This document shows positions 46,551 through 55,599 of a DNA stretch of 64,000 nt, piece by piece. Location: positions 82,219,061 through 82,283,060 of the forward strand of contig NW_026262734.1 in NCBI RefSeq assembly GCF_021869535.1, written 5' to 3'. Each line of letters begins with the position of its first letter. Position 1 is the stretch's first letter. A model generated the notes under the pieces. The model had not been told where the DNA came from. It made no database searches and saw nothing but the letters and a program-made list of their open reading frames with translations. Made by a program: the position numbers and the translations under genes. This DNA is from Mytilus californianus. Taxonomy: Eukaryota > Mollusca > Bivalvia > Mytilida > Mytilidae.

Positions 46551-47999
46551 TTAAACTGATTAAAAGATTATGTCTTCATCATATGAATATTTATAAATGG
46601 TAAGGTCAATTCTTTTGTTTTCGGTATGTGAAACAATCCACCTTCCCTCAAAATAAAATTAGATTAACAACTTCATGTCCCAACTATAAAGAAGAATCAG
46701 TGCAAGTTTCTGGGAATCCCATGAATTTGTTTTCAAGGAGTCGAGCCAATCTGTAGTCATAAGCGAAGTTATATGATCTAGTTGACAGAGGCACAGAGCG
46801 TGTTTGACGACAAATTATGACGATATGTTAACAAACAAACAAACCCCCCCCCCCCCCAAAAAAAAAAACCCTAGCTTAGTACAAAATATTTTTCTGAAAA
46901 TCAATATCCGTATTCAATGAACAGGTGATTGCAAAAACAGCAATTTTTAATAGCATACTGAACATGAACTATACTGCATTGGTACAGTTATTCTTGCTTC
47001 CTTCTGTCTATCACACAACTGTATAAAAACAACAAAACAACAACTTCATTTTATTTTGACTAATTTACAAAAGTACAGCTAGGCACGAAATGAAAAAGTG
47101 AGATTAGCATGATTAGTTTGAACTAGTATAAAGTTGAGGTGTGAAACTGTTTGAACAAATTTAAAGTTGAGGTTTGAAACTGTTTCACTCCAAACGCTTG
47201 GTTAGTGTTTGTTGCCTGTGGTATAAATAAATTGATCAAAAAAATCTTGGATATGATAACCAATGACCAAACTATATATATATAAACTACTTTGATTGGT
47301 TTTCCGAAAGAAAAAAAAACGTTTTAGTTTGGGATTATCAAATAATGAAGAATACAGCTTAGAATTTTGAACTCATTAATTGAATCCGTATTCATGTGAC
47401 CTTCATTTTAACCCCTTAGCTGGAGATGGGTTACGCATGAATAAGACGTGCATGTCTGAAGTTATTAAAAGGAAAATAATGTCAACATTGAAAGTGAAAC
47501 AAGAGTAAACCATTTGATTGACTGATTCGATCAACAGCAACTCATTCTTATTCAGGTAAAAACGATGATTAACATATATTTTTAACCTATAATATGAAAT
47601 CCAACAGACCTAGAAAATCTAATTGCACGAGTTCGCCATCTATTTATATCTATATTCTTGTTTATATCGGATTATATGACCGTCGGCAGTCTTTGGTGAT
47701 CACCTCGATAGTTAATTAGATGGCGTCTAGACTAAAAAACACACGAAATGCTGATACATATTATCGAACCCATGCTTTGTAAATTGTTTATTTTATACTT
47801 TTTATAATTTAGATATACGTTTTTGTATGTTATACATGTAACTCAAATATGAGAATTTGAGTCAAATCGGTGAACATGACTGAATTTGACAGCTAATGCC
47901 CCTTTAAGTATAAAAAGTCTTGATACTGTTATTTAATATCAACGTGTTTGTTGTTTGTTTTTGTTTTGTTTTTATTTTTTTTGGGGGGGGGGGGGGGGG
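46551..47999. other. no gene; homopolymers at 46844-46857 (C) and 47983-48001 (G)
   Basis: AT-rich sequence without coding signal. The C14 run is followed directly by an A-run. The G19 run is preceded by a T-run. Confidence 0.45.
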
Positions 48000-48160
48000 G
48001 GTTAGATTCTGATTGAGGCTTATGGTGATATAATGATATTTATATTATATTGTAATGTCTTATTGTTGACTCAATTACTTCAATCATTGAATTTGATTTA
48101 TATGCTCTTTATGGGCTCTGTAATTTGGGAAATAAAATATTCTATGCTATTCTATTCTGT
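48000..48160 (+). repeat. LINE 3' tail
   Basis: GCTCTTTATGGGCTCTGTAATTTGGG, then AAATAAAATATTCTATGCTATTCTATTCTG. The ATTCT microsatellite-like end after AATAAA is typical of the 3' end of CR1-related molluscan LINEs. No coding part remains. The frame at 48033-48233 is not a gene. Confidence 0.6.
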
Positions 48161-48499
48161 ACGCTCTGTAGATTTGTGTTTCTTGTCAGTGATTGAATTA
48201 GGAATTTTGAATCCCTGTACGAAGTGTATATAGCAAATCCCAAATACACATTTTGGTGGTGCTTCTGACAGAGGCGGAATGTACAGATTAGGTAACAGGT
48301 TTGTACCTCTTAAGTGTTCCACAATTTTCCTACCGTTACATTCCCCTTTTCTAAAGGATATAGTTCCCATATATATATATTCAAAGTGGCCTTACTGATG
48401 ATACGTACCTTAACATGTAAATTGTAGTGATATAACCATTGAAATTTTATTAGGGAAACCATTGATGTATAAGGAGTGGTCTGATTGTTTACCTTTTTT

Positions 48500-48543
48500 T
48501 AATGTGACGTACGGCCTTCAACGAAGAGAAAAGTCGTACCGTA
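48500..48543 (+). repeat. family A, left half of the split target
   Basis: GTGACGTACGGCCTTCAACGAAGAGAAAAGTC followed by GTACCGTA. These align with GTCACCGTACGGCCTTCAACTATGAGCAAAGCCCATACCGCA in the complete copy at 42085-42434. The continuation CAGTCGGCTATCAAAGGCCC appears only at 56843, on the far side of an 8.3-kb element. Bases 48536-48543 are the left copy of the target duplication. Confidence 0.85.
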
Positions 48544-48551
48544 GGTTTCAT

Positions 48552-48650
48552 GTCGATCCGGCCCCACGTCGATCCGGCCCAAGTCGATCCGTCCCACGTC
48601 GATCCGGCCCAACGTCGATCCGGCCCATATTTAAAGTCGATCCGGCCCAA
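48552..48650 (+). repeat. left subterminal array, six 15-16 bp units
   Basis: Units start at 48552, 48568, 48583, 48598, 48614 and 48636 with the consensus GTCGATCCGGCCCA. The third carries GTCCC instead of GGCCC. The array is GC-rich in a strongly AT-rich neighbourhood. It presumably binds the cognate transposase. Confidence 0.85.
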
Positions 48651-48779
48651 TAAAAAAATATATTTATAAGGAATAGAAATAAAGATATATATTAATAGTA
48701 ATTCATAAATGTTTATGAATTTTATTATAATGTAAAAGGTGTACGGTAAATAAAATTGGCCTTTGACAAATATTTTCTT

Positions 48780-49303
48780 TAGATGAGTTTAAAACAACTA
48801 TATTGAAAATGAAAAACATGTTGTATTGCAATGTCCAATATATGCAGATTTACGTGAAAGCTTTTTTACTCGTGCTAGTCACTTTGACGATAGTTTTATA
48901 AATATGCTTGATGATGAAAAACTTATATTCATGTTTAATAATGATGATATGCAATTTTACACTGCCAAAATCTGCCATGATATATTATTGAAAAGAAAAA
49001 GTGTTTTATATGTTTAATGATTGTATATACATTACTTTTATATGTTTTAATCAGTTTCTCTTTACTCTTTTTTGAGTGTTTTATGTATAAGCTGAAATTA
49101 ACCTTTTATATATGTCGTTGTTACACAGGTTTAATGATTGTTTATACATTTCTTTTATGTATATGTGTTTTAATCAGTCTCTCGTAACTCTTTTTAGAGT
49201 GGCTTATGTATACGCTGTTGTTTATATATGTATATGTTTTATATGTATGTACATAAGGTGAGACTTTAATAAAGTATTTGTCTTGTCTTGTCTTGTCTTG
49301 ACT
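48780..49303 (+). pseudogene. 5'-truncated LINE, 3' end
   Basis: The frame from about 48800 reads ENEKHVVLQCPIYADLRE and then TAKICHDILLKRKSVLYV with a stop at 49015. This is the Cys-containing C-terminal tail seen in many molluscan and other LINE ORF2 proteins. A ~250-bp 3' UTR follows and ends at AATAAAGTATTTG plus four TCTTG units. Truncation at the 5' side with a simple-repeat 3' tail is a normal retrotransposed LINE end. It lies inside the outer transposon and just left of the inner one. Confidence 0.75.
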
Positions 49304-49364
49304 ATGTTGATTATGTTTTCATTACAAGTTTTCAAGATTATTGGGTATAATTATAATAAAAACG

Positions 49365-49393
49365 TATATGGGCCTTTTTCAAAAAATGTGGAT
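49365..49393 (+). repeat. left terminal inverted repeat of inner transposon
   Basis: 29 bp. It matches the reverse complement of 55156-55184 except at the ninth and eleventh base. The central CAAAAAATGTGGAT is identical. Confidence 0.85.
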
Positions 49394-49746
49394 TTTCTTG
49401 TACAATCAATATTTCTAAAAAAGTGTAAATATTTTTATCCAATTTTTGGATACACAATTTAGTTTTTGGTGTGTGTAACAAGTTCCAGCAAATTCAATAT
49501 GAAATTTAGCTAGATAAATTGCTTCCAGTGGGTTTCAAAGGGTCCAAAAAACCCCAAATTGCTTGTACGAAATTAAAAAACTAGTCTTTTTTACATGCTG
49601 GTTTTAATACCAAGCGGAAATTATTAATTTTTTTTTGGTTATTATGAATATATAGGTATCACTGCAGGTATGTATACACAAATACAGGGAATTATTAGAT
49701 TTTATTAGCATTTTTTTTTTACTTTTCATTTCGTACTTTAAAAAAT

Positions 49747-50167
49747 GTCAACTACATAACACAAATGAAATAGTGTTGCCAATAAACAACTGATTATATC
49801 CCTTGTAACTAAGGAAGTGCTCTCTACTAACTCTTCATCCTCTGATGACGTGCTTAAAGTTACAGGATGACATCATGAATTCATTTCAATGTAGATTAGT
49901 TTTGGTGAGTACAAATTACTCCGTAATTTAATTCTATGTCAACTTTGTAACGGCAAAAACATTGATTAATTTTTTGCATAAATATTTTTTTTTACATAAA
50001 TCATTGAAAGTCTATAATACTGACTCTAATTCAATAAAAACCATTTATCTGGTAGTATTAGGGGCAAGAAAAACATCCGAAAACCACAAATAGGTCAACT
50101 ACATAACGGTCAACTACATAACGCATCGAATCGTTATGTAGTTGACAGAAAGCGTTATGTAGTTGAC
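49747..50167. repeat. left cluster of five GTCAACTACATAACG motifs
   Basis: Copies at 49747 (plus; the last base differs), 50094 and 50109 (plus, adjacent), and 50132 and 50153 (minus, adjacent). The four at 50094-50167 form an inverted pair of direct pairs, that is, a potential cruciform or dimeric protein-binding site. This is probably the transposase recognition region and perhaps part of the promoter. Confidence 0.8.
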
Positions 50168-50317
50168 CATGCTGAATTAAATTGACTTGAGGTCACCTTG
50201 TCGGGCTAATCATCGAACCTTATACTATGATTTAGCATCCATAATTTGAACTTGTTTATCTATTTGCTTTCTTAAACAGAATAATTGTTTTAAAACTTGT
50301 TGTGGTGTTTCCAAAGG

Positions 50318-50565
50318 TACATTTTATCGTATTTTGTATCCGGTAGCCCTGTACCACTAGAATTGGTTGCTTGGTGGCTTTTATATACCGTGATTTTATA
50401 ATGCCGTGAAATATACCTTTAAATAACTGTAACAGGTAACATTTTATCGTATTTTGTATCCGGTAGCCCTGTACCACTAGAATTGATCAGAATTGGTTGC
50501 TTGGTGGCTTTTATATACCGTGATTTTATAATGCTGTGGAATATACCTTTAAATAACTGTAACAG
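50318..50565 (+). repeat. tandem duplication, about 119 and 130 bp
   Basis: GTA(A)CATTTTATCGTATTTTG ... TTTAAATAACTGTAACAG occurs twice head-to-tail. The second copy has an extra ~11 bases (a partial duplication of the AGAATTG word). It lies upstream of the transposase-like gene, in its probable 5' region, so it may affect expression. Confidence 0.85.
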
Positions 50566-50925
50566 TGAACACCAATCGTCTGTGTGATTGATGTAGACAT
50601 CAGTTTGTAAATATAATGATTGTTTATTGATTTTCTGTCAATCAGTAATAAAGTTTATGTATGCGTTATTTCAGAATCCTCGCTACTTGAATTTAGGATA
50701 ACTGCGTGTTAAATTTTTGCGTGTGTTTTACCAATCAGCGAAAATAATACACAGCGAAAATTTAACATGCCCATTTTGCCATTAAATGGCGAAATAAACC
50801 AGACGCGAAAAAACCCCGATATATATACGGTATATATAAAACATGGTTTCACTTTGCTGCAAAAAATCTTTAATTTTTATTTTTTATCATTTCAGCTGTA
50901 ATACAAACTAGCTACGAAAGGTAAA

Positions 50926-51489
50926 ATGGGTCTAACAGTGAAAGAAAGACAACAACGTTTTAGGGACAAATTAAAAGGAGACCCAGACAGATTAGAGGCC
51001 TTCAGGGCAAAGGAAAGAAAGCGGTATCATGACTACAAAGAAATTGGTATGGTTAAATCTATAAACGAGATGTCTGAAAGATCAAAAAGAAGTAAAAGAA
51101 GGCGATGGAAGTTATCAAAGAATAAAGAAAGACAACGAAAAAAAGACCTTGAAAACGACTTAACTCCACCAGCATCACCAGCTCATATAGAAATGGTAAT
51201 TCCACAACCACCCACATGTTCCCGTCAAAAAATCCAAAGTAAGAAAAAAAGAAACAGAGATCAAGCAAAATGCTATAGAGATAAAGCTATATTAGAGAAA
51301 AAGTTGGAAATCACAAAAAGGAAAGCTGAATTGTACAGATTACGTGTACATAGAATGGAAACAGAGAGAAGAAATGTAGATTCTCCAAGATCAAAGACAA
51401 AAAAACTGCTCAGAAACTTTTCAAATTATGATGCCAAACACTGTAAAGTGAGAAAAGCTTTAAACTTTCACCATGCACTCCTCAAGTAG
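50926..51489 (+). CDS. N-terminal part of the inner-transposon protein (187 aa, ends at in-frame TAG)
   Basis: An ATG-initiated frame, strongly basic. Residues 1-45 have the KERQQRFRDKLKGDPDRLE...KERKRYHDYKEIG pattern that I know from the start of large uncharacterised transposon-like proteins in fish, molluscs and cnidarians. Residues 45-80 are Lys/Arg-rich, and about 100-145 look like a coiled coil (KKLEITKRKAELYRLRVHR). A splice-acceptor-like TTATCATTTCAG 30 bp upstream suggests a 5' UTR intron. The frame stops at TAG (51487-51489). The following codons stay open in the same frame to 54327, and the downstream part has no ATG for 100 bp. The two parts are best seen as one gene of about 1133 codons with a single stop. 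Whether that stop is read through, polymorphic or an inactivating mutation cannot be decided here. Confidence 0.75.
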   Translation: MGLTVKERQQRFRDKLKGDPDRLEAFRAKERKRYHDYKEIGMVKSINEMSERSKRSKRRRWKLSKNKERQRKKDLENDLTPPASPAHIEMVIPQPPTCSRQKIQSKKKRNRDQAKCYRDKAILEKKLEITKRKAELYRLRVHRMETERRNVDSPRSKTKKLLRNFSNYDAKHCKVRKALNFHHALLK

Positions 51490-54327
51490 CTAAGCGAGAA
51501 GTACAAATTAAATTCAGCTAAAAGACACCTATCTGAAGCAATTGTGGGAAGAGTTATAAGAAAATACAAATTTGTTTCTGAAGCTAGACGTACAATTGGA
51601 GTACGAGGTGGAAAAGATAGAAGACAAAAGAAAGGTTCAAAGACTGTGAACATGAAGAAAGCAGTCAAAGAGTTTTTTGAGCGTGACGACAATTCACGAA
51701 TGTCGACAGGAATGAGACAAACAGTTACTAAAAACAAAGAGAAACGCCAAAAAAGATTCATGCTTGATACCCTTCAACATTTGAACAGGAAATTCAAAGC
51801 AGAGAGATATGAAACATGTAAAAGTATCAGTTTTACTACATTCTGGAGACTGAAACCATTCTGGGTTAAATGTCCTACAGAAAAGGAACGAGAAACATGT
51901 TTATGTAAAACATGTGAGAACTTATCATATATGGCTAAAGAGCTTTACGGAAATGATGTGATATCAACAAAAGATATTTCTGTTTTAGTGGAACAGGTTG
52001 CATGTTCAACGGACAATATGAATTGTATGTTTGGAAACTGTAAGATGTGCAAGGAAAAACAGATTGATCTCAAAGAGTTTGACCAAAACAAACTAGTGAC
52101 TTGGACTCAATGGGTTACAGAAAAAGAAAAAAGAGAGATAAAAGGAGACATCAAAGATGTAACAATAACTAAAAGAAAAGAAGAAGAGATAACCGTAGGC
52201 GACTTACTTGACAAAGTCCATGATGAACTTTGGTTCAAGTATAGGAGACATTCGTTTATGATTGATAACCAAATGAACCATTACAAAAATGTTAAAGGGA
52301 CATTGAAACCATCAGAATGTTTTTTGCACATTGATTTCGCTGAAAACTACATCGCAAAATTGGCAAGAGAAATTCAAAGTAAACACTTTGGTGCATCTCA
52401 GGTACAAATTTCTCTTCATACTGGGTATTTCGTTACAGGAACAATGACTTCTTTAAAGTCATTCTGTGGCGTGTCAGATTCATTACAACATGATCCCATC
52501 TCAGTTTGGGCATACTTGAAACCAATATTGATGCAAATTAGATCTGAATATCCAGAGGTAGATACACTGCATTTTTACAGTGACGGGCCATCCTCCCAGT
52601 ACAAGCAGAAGATGAACTTTTATTTATTTAGCACAGAAGTATTTGACCATGGCTTCAAGCAAGCATCATGGAATTTTCATGCTTCAGGCCATAGCAAAGG
52701 AATTCCAGATGGAATAGGTGCATCCGTCAAAAGGTCGGCAGATCTAAAAGTGAAACATGGAGTAGATATTGTAAATGCAACTGATCTCTGTAAACAGATT
52801 TGGGAAGCTAACAGTTCTGTTAATGTTTATCTCATCAAAGAGAAGGACATTTTAGACATTGAGTCAAAAGTGAGGTCCTGCAACCTGAAAACAATACCAG
52901 GAACCATGAAGATACACCAGCTATTTACAGAGAAGATGGGTAGTGTCAGGTATCGATCTGTAAGTTGTGAATGTTATGAAAAAGTTTGTGATGGCCATGA
53001 CCTGCAACCATTCACCTTTTCCCCGATTTGTACTGAAAAAACATTCGTTAAACGAACAAAGCAGATTGAAACGTTTGAAAATGAAACAAAACCCAAGGAT
53101 GAACATAAGAAAACAAGAATCGAAAATAATACTGTTGATGAGGACAGGACTGAAGGGAGAAGAAGAGAAGGCAAATACAGGAGATTTCTGAAATTATTGC
53201 AAGCATGTGAAACATTTGATGAACTGCAACTGAAGTGTGTTGAAATTCATGAGCAAATAGAAGAGGTGAGTGGGTCTGCAAGAAACAATGAACATTATTC
53301 TACAGATATTTTGTCCGTTGCACTTCTCCCAACAGATTACGAAACAAAGGGGGATGTACCCGTGACAGTGAGAGCAGATGGTGATTGTTTGCCAGCCTCT
53401 GGCAGTATGTTTGTATTTGGTAATGACAAACACCCATCAGAAATTAGAACCCGAATTATCATAGAACAGGTGATGAATGCAGAGTTCTATCTAAATGAAG
53501 ATAATCTTTTGAAAGGCTATGATAGAAGCAATTTCAAAACAGGCACATTGATAAAAGGATACACCATGTATTCAGACGAATACATGCATGGCAATCACAT
53601 CACAGAGACAGTGATAAAGGAAATCTATTCTAAAGAAGTTCTAAAAATAACAAAAGAAAGAACATATATGGGCATATGGCAGATCCATAGTCTTTCTTCA
53701 GTCATTGGGATGATGATTGATTCTATCTATCCTGAGAAAGGCAATCCGTCAGTCAGAAAACATCTTTGTAGACATATATATCCACGAGAGGTACGTTCAT
53801 CAATGCCAGCCCAAATTATGTGGACCACAACCAGGCTTGATATGAATAACAATAACTGGGTGCCCAATCATGTCGTACCAGTCTTGCCAAAGAAATCGTC
53901 TGATCCTATCACATTTGAAAATGTTAGAATAAAAAATGCGTACAAAGAGCTGTTGATTTCGAGATCTCAAAAGCAACAAAACAAAGGTAGCAGCAGGATT
54001 GAAGACAATACAGTAACCATTGATGCCTGTATTGGAAGTCATGTGCTTGTATTGTATTATGGTCAAGCATATCCTGGTCTGGTTGAAAATGTTGACATGG
54101 AGTCTCAGATGGTTTTCGTAGAATGCATGCACACAGTTGGGAAAAAAAATAACAACTGTTTTTCGTGGCCACGAAAGATGCGTGATAGGAACTGGTATGA
54201 TATTGATGACATTCTCAGAACAATTCCACCTCCCGAGGCTGTGAAAGGGAATGATTCACATTTCAAGGTTAATGATTCAGACTGGAGAGAAGTCATGGTA
54301 CAACTGGGTATAAAGGACTTTGTTTAA
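51490..54327 (+). CDS. main part of transposase-like protein with OTU-like domain
   Basis: Continues in frame after the TAG. The first usable non-ATG codon is GTG at 51544 and the first ATG is at 51652. Residue numbers count from 51544. A basic region (1-90) comes first. A Cys cluster follows (C110, C119, C121, C124, C161, C166, C169; TCLCKTCEN, GNCKMC), probably zinc-binding. Then comes an RNase-H-like core with HIDFAENY (D264), FYSDGPSSQYK (D347) and GHSKGIPDGIGASVK (D389). This spacing suits a DDE/DDD transposase, with D389 as my guess for the third acid. A CEC...CDGH motif lies at 475-485. Residues 600-780 resemble an OTU/vertnin-type module: VRADGDCLPASGS with C615 and a late NHVVP with H776 could form the Cys-His pair. 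The C-terminal 110 residues (SWPRKMRDRNWYDIDDI) recur in similar large proteins. No introns are needed. The function is inferred from architecture only. Confidence 0.75.
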   Translation, partial: LSEKYKLNSAKRHLSEAIVGRVIRKYKFVSEARRTIGVRGGKDRRQKKGSKTVNMKKAVKEFFERDDNSRMSTGMRQTVTKNKEKRQKRFMLDTLQHLNRKFKAERYETCKSISFTTFWRLKPFWVKCPTEKERETCLCKTCENLSYMAKELYGNDVISTKDISVLVEQVACSTDNMNCMFGNCKMCKEKQIDLKEFDQNKLVTWTQWVTEKEKREIKGDIKDVTITKRKEEEITVGDLLDKVHDELWFKYRRHSFMIDNQMNHYKNVKGTLKPSECFLHIDFAENYIAKLAREIQSKHFGASQVQISLHTGYFVTGTMTSLKSFCGVSDSLQHDPISVWAYLKPILMQIRSEYPEVDTLHFYSDGPSSQYKQKMNFYLFSTEVFDHGFKQASWNFHASGHSKGIPDGIGASVKRSADLKVKHGVDIVNATDLCKQIWEANSSVNVYLIKEKDILDIESKVRSCNLKTIPGTMKIHQLFTEKMGSVRYRSVSCECYEKVCDGHDLQPFTFSPICTEKTFVKRTKQIETFENETKPKDEHKKTRIENNTVDEDRTEGRRREGKYRRFLKLLQACETFDELQLKCVEIHEQIEEVSGSARNNEHYSTDILSVALLPTDYETKGDVPVTVRADGDCLPASGSMFVFGNDKHPSEIRTRIIIEQVMNAEFYLNEDNLLKGYDRSNFKTGTLIKGYTMYSDEYMHGNHITETVIKEIYSKEVLKITKERTYMGIWQIHSLSSVIGMMIDSIYPEKGNPSVRKHLCRHIYPREVRSSMPAQIMWTTTRLDMNNNNWVPNHVVPVLPKKSSDPITFENVRIKNAYKELLISRSQKQQNKGSSRIEDNTVTIDACIGSHVLVLYYGQAYPGLVENVDMESQMVFVECMHTVGKKNNNCFSWPRKMRDRNWYDIDDILRTIPPPEAVKGNDSHFKVNDSDWREVMVQLGIKDFV

Positions 54328-54600
54328 TTACTCGATCCTCTGAAGATAGACTCTTTTATTAACTTTTGTTGTTGTTTGAATATATGTTGTTATCAGTCGT
54401 CAGTTCCATTGTCAGAAGTTTCAAGTTTACTTTACTCATGATAATATTGTCCTAAATATGCTATATGTGTTTGCTATCTGATTCTTTTCAATGAAGGTCA
54501 TTTTGTTCTTGTTAATCTGAGATTCGATTCGAGATGGAGTTCAAGGTTCATTGTTAATTTTTTTATTTTCTAGTCAATTAACAGCAAGAAATGCTTTTTT

Positions 54601-54991
54601 GTCAACCACATAACGATGATGTCAACTACATAACACATATTTCAACTACATAACACTTGTCAAATGTTGGTGTTTGTGCCTTATAATACTTGATTTAATC
54701 TATTGTTGATAGTTGTCAATATTACAATTGTCATATATTTCAATTTTATGGTAATTCAATTATAAAAATATTATTTTGGTGCAATCTATACTGAGTTTCA
54801 TAGTTGATTTACACAAGTATTCTGACCCTTCCATTAAAAATCTTCATAATGTTAAAAATATGTTTCTAAAAAGTATTATTTTAACTGTTTTGAAAAAAGT
54901 GTGATGGTTTTTATGGAATATATATCAAGCAAAATGTAAATATTATTAAAAAAAATTTAGGGACCGAAACTAAATCCGTTATGTAGTTGAC
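54601..54991. repeat. right cluster of four GTCAACTACATAACG motifs
   Basis: Copies at 54601 (C for T at position 7), 54621 and 54641 (20-bp spacing, small end differences) on the plus strand, and at 54977 on the minus strand. Together with the left cluster these bracket the gene. They are not expected by chance: a 15-mer would occur far less than once in this window. Confidence 0.8.
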
Positions 54992-55155
54992 ATTTGTCCC
55001 ATACTTGTTTCTATTTTATTTTTTTAAATATGTTTGTAGTAGCATTTAAGATTGCATATTTTTATTTCAGGTTGTATTGTTGTTAAACTATTCAATTTCT
55101 TTTATTAAAGTTGAAAATTGAATATTTTTTTGTATAGTTATTTCACAACTGAAAT

Positions 55156-55184
55156 ATCCACATTTTTTGAAAATGACCCATATA
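55156..55184 (-). repeat. right terminal inverted repeat of inner transposon
   Basis: Reverse complement of 49365-49393 with two mismatches. It is followed by ACAGAATTTAG of the outer element. Confidence 0.85.
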
Positions 55185-55356
55185 ACAGAATTTAGTACAA
55201 TCAACAGACATCAACATTAATCAGCAGTAATTAGCATTTTCTTTCAATTGACTGTGATCTTAACAAGTCTTTCATCCTGTGTAATAACAAATAGTTACAT
55301 ACACAACGGTACAAGCCGATCCCCAAGCTGATACATACAAACTCCACTTCTACAAG

Positions 55357-55599
55357 ATGGTTCCAGCGCTCATCAAGGAAGCCAAAACTGTTTCGAGGCA
55401 AGTGCGTCTGGTAGATGAACAGAGTCTTGCCCGTTGGCAATGCACCAAGTATCAACGGTCACAGGGACGCCTCTCTTCACTATGGGAGCAACTTCAAGAC
55501 GGTACCATCACCACCTCCTTCTTCCTTCGTGCCGTCGGACACATGTACGACATTCCTGTGCCAGACCCAGAACCAGAAGAAGACACTGACAGCGAGTGA
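55357..55599 (+). CDS. 80-residue ORF of unknown function in outer transposon
   Basis: ATG at 55357, preceded in the same frame by about 24 open codons after a TAA pair near 55280. The protein begins MVPALIKEAKTVSRQV, has a helical middle (LSSLWEQLQDGTITTSFFLRAV) and ends in an acidic tail (PDPEPEEDTDSE). The base composition is much more GC-rich than its surroundings, which supports real coding history. Two AATAAA signals lie downstream (56046 and 56053). It sits outside the inner element but inside the outer one. It could be a captured host exon, or a remnant of the outer element's own second protein. I do not recognise the family. Confidence 0.5.
   Translation: MVPALIKEAKTVSRQVRLVDEQSLARWQCTKYQRSQGRLSSLWEQLQDGTITTSFFLRAVGHMYDIPVPDPEPEEDTDSE

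Larger units (their letters stand above)
49365..55184 (+). mobile_element. inner DNA transposon, 5820 bp, with transposase-like gene
   Basis: The left end is TATATGGGCCTTTTTCAAA and the reverse-complemented right end TATATGGGTCATTTTCAAA. The first 29 bases agree at 27. The flanks are AAAACG and ACAGAA, so any target duplication must be hidden in the TATA at the boundary (TA or TATA). Nine copies of GTCAACTACATAACG or its reverse complement lie between the ends and the gene, five on the left and four on the right. The single long gene occupies 50926-54327. The pairing of termini, motif clusters and coding region indicates a once-autonomous element. I cannot place it in a named superfamily. Confidence 0.85.

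Noticed and set aside
48462-48653. Arg/Pro/Ser-rich frame (RRSGPSRSVPRRSGP)
   Set aside because: Translation of the 15-16 bp subterminal units of the outer transposon; the mirror frames at 56588-56937 are the same artefact.
49009-49303. The TCTTG run as a CRISPR-like or satellite array
   Set aside because: Only four 5-bp units directly after a LINE C-terminus and AATAAA, so it is the usual LINE 3' tail.
52921-54296. Several opposite-strand frames across the transposase-like gene
   Set aside because: They lie fully inside the plus-strand coding region and have no motifs; shadows.
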